In this document: in pieces, positions 5,933-8,540 of the stretch
How positions within the stretch are numbered: the first letter of the stretch is position 1
Layout of the letters: every line of letters starts with the position of its first letter
Assembly (NCBI GenBank): GCA_026985655.1
Contig: JALSQB010000169.1
Location: 1 to 8,540 of the forward strand
DNA: 8,540 nt
Direction: 5' to 3'
From: Campylobacteraceae bacterium
Lineage (GTDB): Bacteria > Campylobacterota > Campylobacteria > Campylobacterales > Sulfurovaceae
Notes under the pieces: model-generated
The model's input: the letters and a program-made list of their open reading frames with translations, nothing else
Database searches by the model: none
What the model was told of the DNA's origin: nothing
Made by a program: the position numbers and the translations under genes

Positions 5933-6130
5933 ATGAAAACAGAAACATTTGAGCAAAAATTAGAAGCATCAAAAAACATATTGAATCAACTGATGAATCC
6001 TGAAATCACTTTAGAAGAGAGTTTAACACTTTATGAAAATGGTCTGGCACAAATTAAAGAAGCACAAAAGATGATAGAAGAGGCAAAAGTTAAAATAGAG
6101 ACCATCGACAAAAATAGTTCAAAGTCATAA
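5933..6130 (+). CDS. xseB: Exonuclease VII small subunit
   Basis: The 65-residue protein is typical in length for XseB. It forms a two-helix hairpin: residues 3-21 (ETFEQKLEASKNILNQLM), a turn, then 26-57 with the family signature TLEESLTLYENGLAQIKEAQ (26-45). XseB packs on the coiled coil of XseA to form exonuclease VII, which degrades single-stranded DNA to short oligonucleotides and is involved in DNA repair. The catalytic xseA is not in the window. It lies 9 bases after metX with AAAGGC as ribosome binding site and 6 bases before the nitrilase-like gene, so it is almost certainly co-transcribed with both. Confidence 0.93.
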   Translation: MKTETFEQKLEASKNILNQLMNPEITLEESLTLYENGLAQIKEAQKMIEEAKVKIETIDKNSSKS

Positions 6131-6136
6131 ATAACG

Positions 6137-6952
6137 ATGGCAACTTCACCCACACTAACCATTGCTGCTTTACAACTCCCCACCTTGGGCATGCAAGCTA
6201 CCAAACTCGATTTTTATCTTAGAAATGCCCATAGCAGAGGTGTTAAGCTTATTTTATTGGGAGAGTATGTTCTGAACCATTTTTTCAAAGAACTTCCTAA
6301 CATACCCATAAAAATGGTAAAAGAGCAAAGTGACAAACACATAGAACTACTTAAAAAGTTTGCAAATAAATATAAAATGGTCTTTGTTGCTCCTATTATC
6401 ATTATTAAAGAAGAGAAATACTATAAAACCATTATAAAAGTCACTGAAAATTCTATCGATTATTATCAACAACAAATTTTAATTCCCTATCCACATTGGA
6501 ATGAAGAAGAGATTTTCGCCAATGAAATTAAAAAATTTGAAACACCACTAAGCTTTGAAATTAATAGCTTTAACATTATGATAATGGGTGGATACGAACT
6601 ACATTTTGACCCTTTTTGGCTAGAAGTTACGCAAAAGAAAATTGATTTAGTGCTTCTGCCAACAGCTTCAACTTTTGGTTCACATAATCGTTGGCGAGAG
6701 ATTATTAAAACGAAATCTTTTCTACATGGTTGCTACATTTTACGTGCCAATCGTTTAGGAGAGTTTAATGAAGATGAAGTTAAATGGAAATTTTATGGTG
6801 ACAGTATGCTTGTTGAACCATCTGGTGAAATCTATATGATGTTAGAAGATAAAGAGTCTATGCTCATTGAGACAATTTCAAAAAGTGTCATTAAAGAACA
6901 CAAATTAAGCTGGAAATTCGAAGAAGCCATAGCCATTCGCCAAAAAATGTAA
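6137..6952 (+). CDS. Nitrilase-superfamily protein lacking catalytic Lys and Cys (probable pseudoenzyme)
   Basis: The 271-residue protein has the carbon-nitrogen hydrolase (nitrilase) fold from end to end. Strand 1 is LTIAALQLPT (7-16), and E43 in LLGEYVLN matches the catalytic glutamate region. The second helix-strand repeat starts near IDLVLLPTAS (169-178). WREIIKTKSFLHGCYILRANRLG (186-208) and GDSMLVEPSGEI (221-232) are standard landmarks. Two of the three catalytic residues are replaced. YYQQQIL (109-115) stands for the usual YRKxHL, so Lys becomes Gln112. GGYELHF (151-157) stands for ICYDLRF, so Cys becomes Gly152. C199 lies outside the active-site motif. Hydrolysis by the usual Glu-Lys-Cys mechanism is therefore unlikely; binding, scaffolding or regulation are options. 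It follows xseB by 6 bases with no clear ribosome binding site and ends the metX operon. Confidence 0.85.
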   Translation: MATSPTLTIAALQLPTLGMQATKLDFYLRNAHSRGVKLILLGEYVLNHFFKELPNIPIKMVKEQSDKHIELLKKFANKYKMVFVAPIIIIKEEKYYKTIIKVTENSIDYYQQQILIPYPHWNEEEIFANEIKKFETPLSFEINSFNIMIMGGYELHFDPFWLEVTQKKIDLVLLPTASTFGSHNRWREIIKTKSFLHGCYILRANRLGEFNEDEVKWKFYGDSMLVEPSGEIYMMLEDKESMLIETISKSVIKEHKLSWKFEEAIAIRQKM

Positions 6953-6959
6953 ATTTTGG

Positions 6960-6992
6960 TATCAATTTTCTTGATAATTCTACTTTATTTTA
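6960..6992 (+). terminator. Weak hairpin plus T-rich tail after the metX operon
   Basis: TATCAA (6960-6965) and TTGATA (6971-6976) pair around a five-base TTTTC loop. An AT-only-biased T-rich stretch follows (6982-6992). The stem is short and AT-rich, so termination efficiency is doubtful, but its position eight bases after the stop codon is right. Confidence 0.4.
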
Positions 6993-7022
6993 TTAACTTT
7001 TAATCTAACTTAACACTTAAGA

Positions 7023-7031
7023 TGTTACAAT
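7023..7031 (+). promoter_or_regulatory. Extended -10 promoter of the response regulator
   Basis: TGTTACAAT is an extended -10 (TGn plus TACAAT) about 33 bases before the chosen ATG at 7064. It overlaps the earlier in-frame ATG at 7022, which therefore would lie upstream of the message. A start near 7038 leaves a leader with AAAAAAGGAAACAGGAA, giving a purine-rich ribosome binding region. Confidence 0.5.
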
Positions 7032-7063
7032 CTATTAAAATAAAAAAGGAAACAGGAACCACC

Positions 7064-7609
7064 ATGAATAATGATTTAATGAAAATTGTAGAAGAGACCA
7101 AGAAGCTAACGACACTTGTATTAGAAGATGAGCCAGAAACTAATGAACTTATGTGTACCACACTTAAAAACTTCTTTTCCCAAGTTCACTCTTCTACTGA
7201 TGCCCAATCAGCCATGCAACTCTTTGAACAACATAGCCCAGATATTATCTTTATTGATATTATTTTACCAGGGAAAAGTGGACTTGAAGTTGCCAAAGAG
7301 ATTAGAGAGATTAATCCAAAACAAATTATAGTAATTGTCTCTGCAAGTAATGACATGGGTAACATCTCAGAAGCTGTTAAAATTGGGGTAAATAACTTTA
7401 TTAGAAAACCAATTGATACAGACAAAATGATTGATGTACTTAAAGACATTGTTGCTGACATTAAAAAACAGAAGAAAAACAGAACAAAGATTTTCTCAAT
7501 TACTTTACCTCTTGACCTCTATGAGCAAGTTGATCAAGATGCTAAAGGTGAAAGTATCTCTAAGAATGCCATGATTATTAGAGCCTTAAAACATTTCTAT
7601 AATCTATAA
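7064..7609 (+). CDS. Orphan response regulator: receiver domain fused to a ribbon-helix-helix-like C-terminus
   Basis: From the ATG at 7064 the protein has 181 residues. The frame is open to an ATG at 7022, but that lies in the -10 box, and purine-rich GGAAACAGGAA precedes 7064. Residues 15-132 form a CheY-like receiver: acidic pocket E21-D22-E23, phospho-acceptor D65 in FIDIILPG, S93 in IVSAS at the switch Thr/Ser position, and K115-P116 in FIRKPID. A charged linker (133-141, KKQKKNR) follows. Residues 142-180 read as a strand (KIFSITLP), a helix (LDLYEQVDQDAKGE) and a second helix (SKNAMIIRALKHFYNL). This is the CopG/Arc-type ribbon-helix-helix pattern, xSxxLPxxLYexvdxxAkxexxSkxxxIxxAL. RHH domains bind DNA as dimers, so it is probably a phosphorylation-controlled transcription factor. 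No histidine kinase is in the window, so stimulus and targets are unknown. Confidence 0.85.
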   Translation: MNNDLMKIVEETKKLTTLVLEDEPETNELMCTTLKNFFSQVHSSTDAQSAMQLFEQHSPDIIFIDIILPGKSGLEVAKEIREINPKQIIVIVSASNDMGNISEAVKIGVNNFIRKPIDTDKMIDVLKDIVADIKKQKKNRTKIFSITLPLDLYEQVDQDAKGESISKNAMIIRALKHFYNL

Positions 7610-7625
7610 AATATAAGCTTTTATA

Positions 7626-7645
7626 GGGTGCATCTAAACGCACCC
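7626..7645. terminator. Hairpin between the convergent response regulator and hisD
   Basis: GGGTGC (7626-7631) pairs with GCACCC (7640-7645) around an eight-base loop. It sits 16 bases past the response-regulator stop (7607-7609) and 16 bases past the hisD stop on the other strand (7662-7664). Neither side has a strong run of U: the plus side continues CCCTTCTCTCTCT, and the minus side TATAAAAGC. It is positioned as a bidirectional terminator but lacks a textbook tail. Confidence 0.5.
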
Positions 7646-7661
7646 CCTTCTCTCTCTATCT

Positions 7662-8540
7662 CTACGATAATCTCATTCTAACAGACGCTTCATGGGCTGT
7701 TAAACCTTCGGTGTTGGCAATTAATGCACATGCTTCTCCAATCTCATTTAAACCTTTTTGTGTCATAGCGATAATAGAAGATTTCTTTAAAAAATGGTCC
7801 ACACTTAAAGGTGAATAAAATTTAGCCGTTCCCCCTGTTGGTAAAGTATGATTTGGACCTGCAATATAATCTCCAATAGGTTCTGGTGTATATTCTCCTA
7901 AAAAGATAGCCCCTGCATGTTTAATTTGTCCTAGCAATTCCATAGGATTTTTAGTCACTACTTCTAAATGCTCTGGTGCAATTTTATTCATAAGTTCTAT
8001 TGCTTCATTCATACTTTCAGTGACAATAATTGCCCCACGCTCTTCAACGGATTTTCTAGCTATCTCTTCACGAGACAATGTGCTTAAGAGTGATTCAACT
8101 TTAGAAGCCACTTTAGGAGCAAGCGATGCGTCGGTAGTAATTAAAATAGAAGATGCCATCTCATCATGTTCTGCTTGTGAGAGTAAATCAATTGCAAGTA
8201 ACTCCTCTTTTGCACTCTCATCAGCCAAAATGCCAATCTCACTAGGTCCAGCTATCATGTCAATGTTTACTTCACCATAAACAAGCTTTTTGGCTGTTGC
8301 CACAAAAATGTTTCCAGGTCCTGTAATGACATCTACTTTAGGAATAGTCTCTGTTCCATACGCCATAGCACCAATGGCTGACGCACCCCCTACTTTATAT
8401 ACTTTAGTCACTTTACATAAATGACAAGCAGCTAAAAGAAGTTCATTGAGTTCATTATCAGGGGCAGGTGTACAGACAACAATCTCTTCAACTCCTGCTA
8501 CAATAGCAGGAATAGCATTCATAAGAAGTGAAGAGGGGTA
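7662..8540 (-). CDS. hisD: Histidinol dehydrogenase, N-terminus outside the window
   Basis: HisD oxidises L-histidinol twice with NAD to L-histidine, the last step of histidine synthesis. It is a cytosolic zinc homodimer of about 430 residues. About 292 C-terminal residues are visible. The frame runs unbroken through 8540, where it reads YPSSLLMNAIPA, so the Met at 8522 is internal and roughly the first 140 residues lie beyond the edge. Counting from that Met, landmarks are GGASAIGAMAYGTE (45-58) and the TGPGN nucleotide region (67-71). The zinc ligands are Q116 and H119 in SQAEHDE, D218 in GDYIAGPNH, and H277 in GLTAHEAS. The catalytic E184-H185 lie in APEHLE. All expected catalytic residues present are intact. 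It ends with TAG and faces the response regulator, with a hairpin between them. Other his genes are not visible. Confidence 0.95.
   Translation of the reverse strand, partial: YPSSLLMNAIPAIVAGVEEIVVCTPAPDNELNELLLAACHLCKVTKVYKVGGASAIGAMAYGTETIPKVDVITGPGNIFVATAKKLVYGEVNIDMIAGPSEIGILADESAKEELLAIDLLSQAEHDEMASSILITTDASLAPKVASKVESLLSTLSREEIARKSVEERGAIIVTESMNEAIELMNKIAPEHLEVVTKNPMELLGQIKHAGAIFLGEYTPEPIGDYIAGPNHTLPTGGTAKFYSPLSVDHFLKKSSIIAMTQKGLNEIGEACALIANTEGLTAHEASVRMRLS

Noticed and set aside
7022..7063. Upstream in-frame ATG for the response regulator
   Set aside because: It overlaps the TGTTACAAT -10 box and has no ribosome binding site. The ATG at 7064 is preceded by purine-rich GGAAACAGGAA and suits the usual receiver N-terminus.
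7646..7661. CT-rich tract as a microsatellite or phase-variable repeat
   Set aside because: It is short, imperfect and intergenic between two stop codons, so slippage would not affect either reading frame.
8020..8280. Serine-rich 86-codon ORF on the plus strand
   Set aside because: It lies wholly antisense to the well-conserved hisD and has no family resemblance.

Overview
The window is ordinary chromosomal sequence from a low-GC bacterium. Protein content and style point to a free-living Campylobacterota relative (Sulfurimonas/Sulfurovum/Arcobacter-like). Pointers are the metX-xseB-nitrilase gene order, a zinc-less ThiF-like protein, a small S4 protein, AT-rich spacers and TATAAT/TAAAAT -10 boxes behind T-rich tracts with no clear -35. 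The taxonomic placement is inference; no rRNA or marker gene is present. There is no prophage, CRISPR array, transposase or tRNA.

Layout. (1) At 1-331, a degenerate REP-like palindrome abuts and supplies the stop codon of a minus-strand S4-domain RNA-binding protein. (2) At 404-2487, plus strand, lie a ThiF/MoeB-like E1 enzyme without cysteine zinc ligands, a small lipoprotein with an EF-hand-like loop, RidA, and a membrane-anchored transglutaminase-like protein overlapping RidA by one base. (3) At 2512-3803 is metY (O-acetylhomoserine sulfhydrylase) with its own promoter. (4) A second, better-preserved copy of the palindrome separates metY from a convergent periplasmic DsbC/DsbG-like thiol-disulfide protein (3839-4666, minus). 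(5) At 4799-6952, plus strand, is a compact operon: metX (homoserine O-acetyltransferase), xseB (exonuclease VII small subunit) and a nitrilase-superfamily protein that lacks the catalytic Lys and Cys. (6) At 7023-7609 is an orphan response regulator with a receiver domain fused to a ribbon-helix-helix-like C-terminus. (7) At 7662-8540, minus strand, is hisD, truncated by the window edge.

How the genes work together. MetX and MetY catalyse consecutive steps: homoserine to O-acetylhomoserine, then sulfide incorporation to homocysteine. They are split into two transcription units around the dsb gene. RidA removes reactive enamine/imine intermediates made by PLP enzymes, a plausible but unproven link to metY nearby. 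The rest is housekeeping (hisD, xseB, S4 protein) plus regulatory or unknown genes.

The observations most worth a second look are the REC-RHH response regulator, the apparent nitrilase pseudoenzyme, the two-copy palindrome at gene 3' ends, probable leaderless starts at thiF-like and metX, and the cysteine-poor E1 enzyme. I did not find a clear multi-gene novel system.
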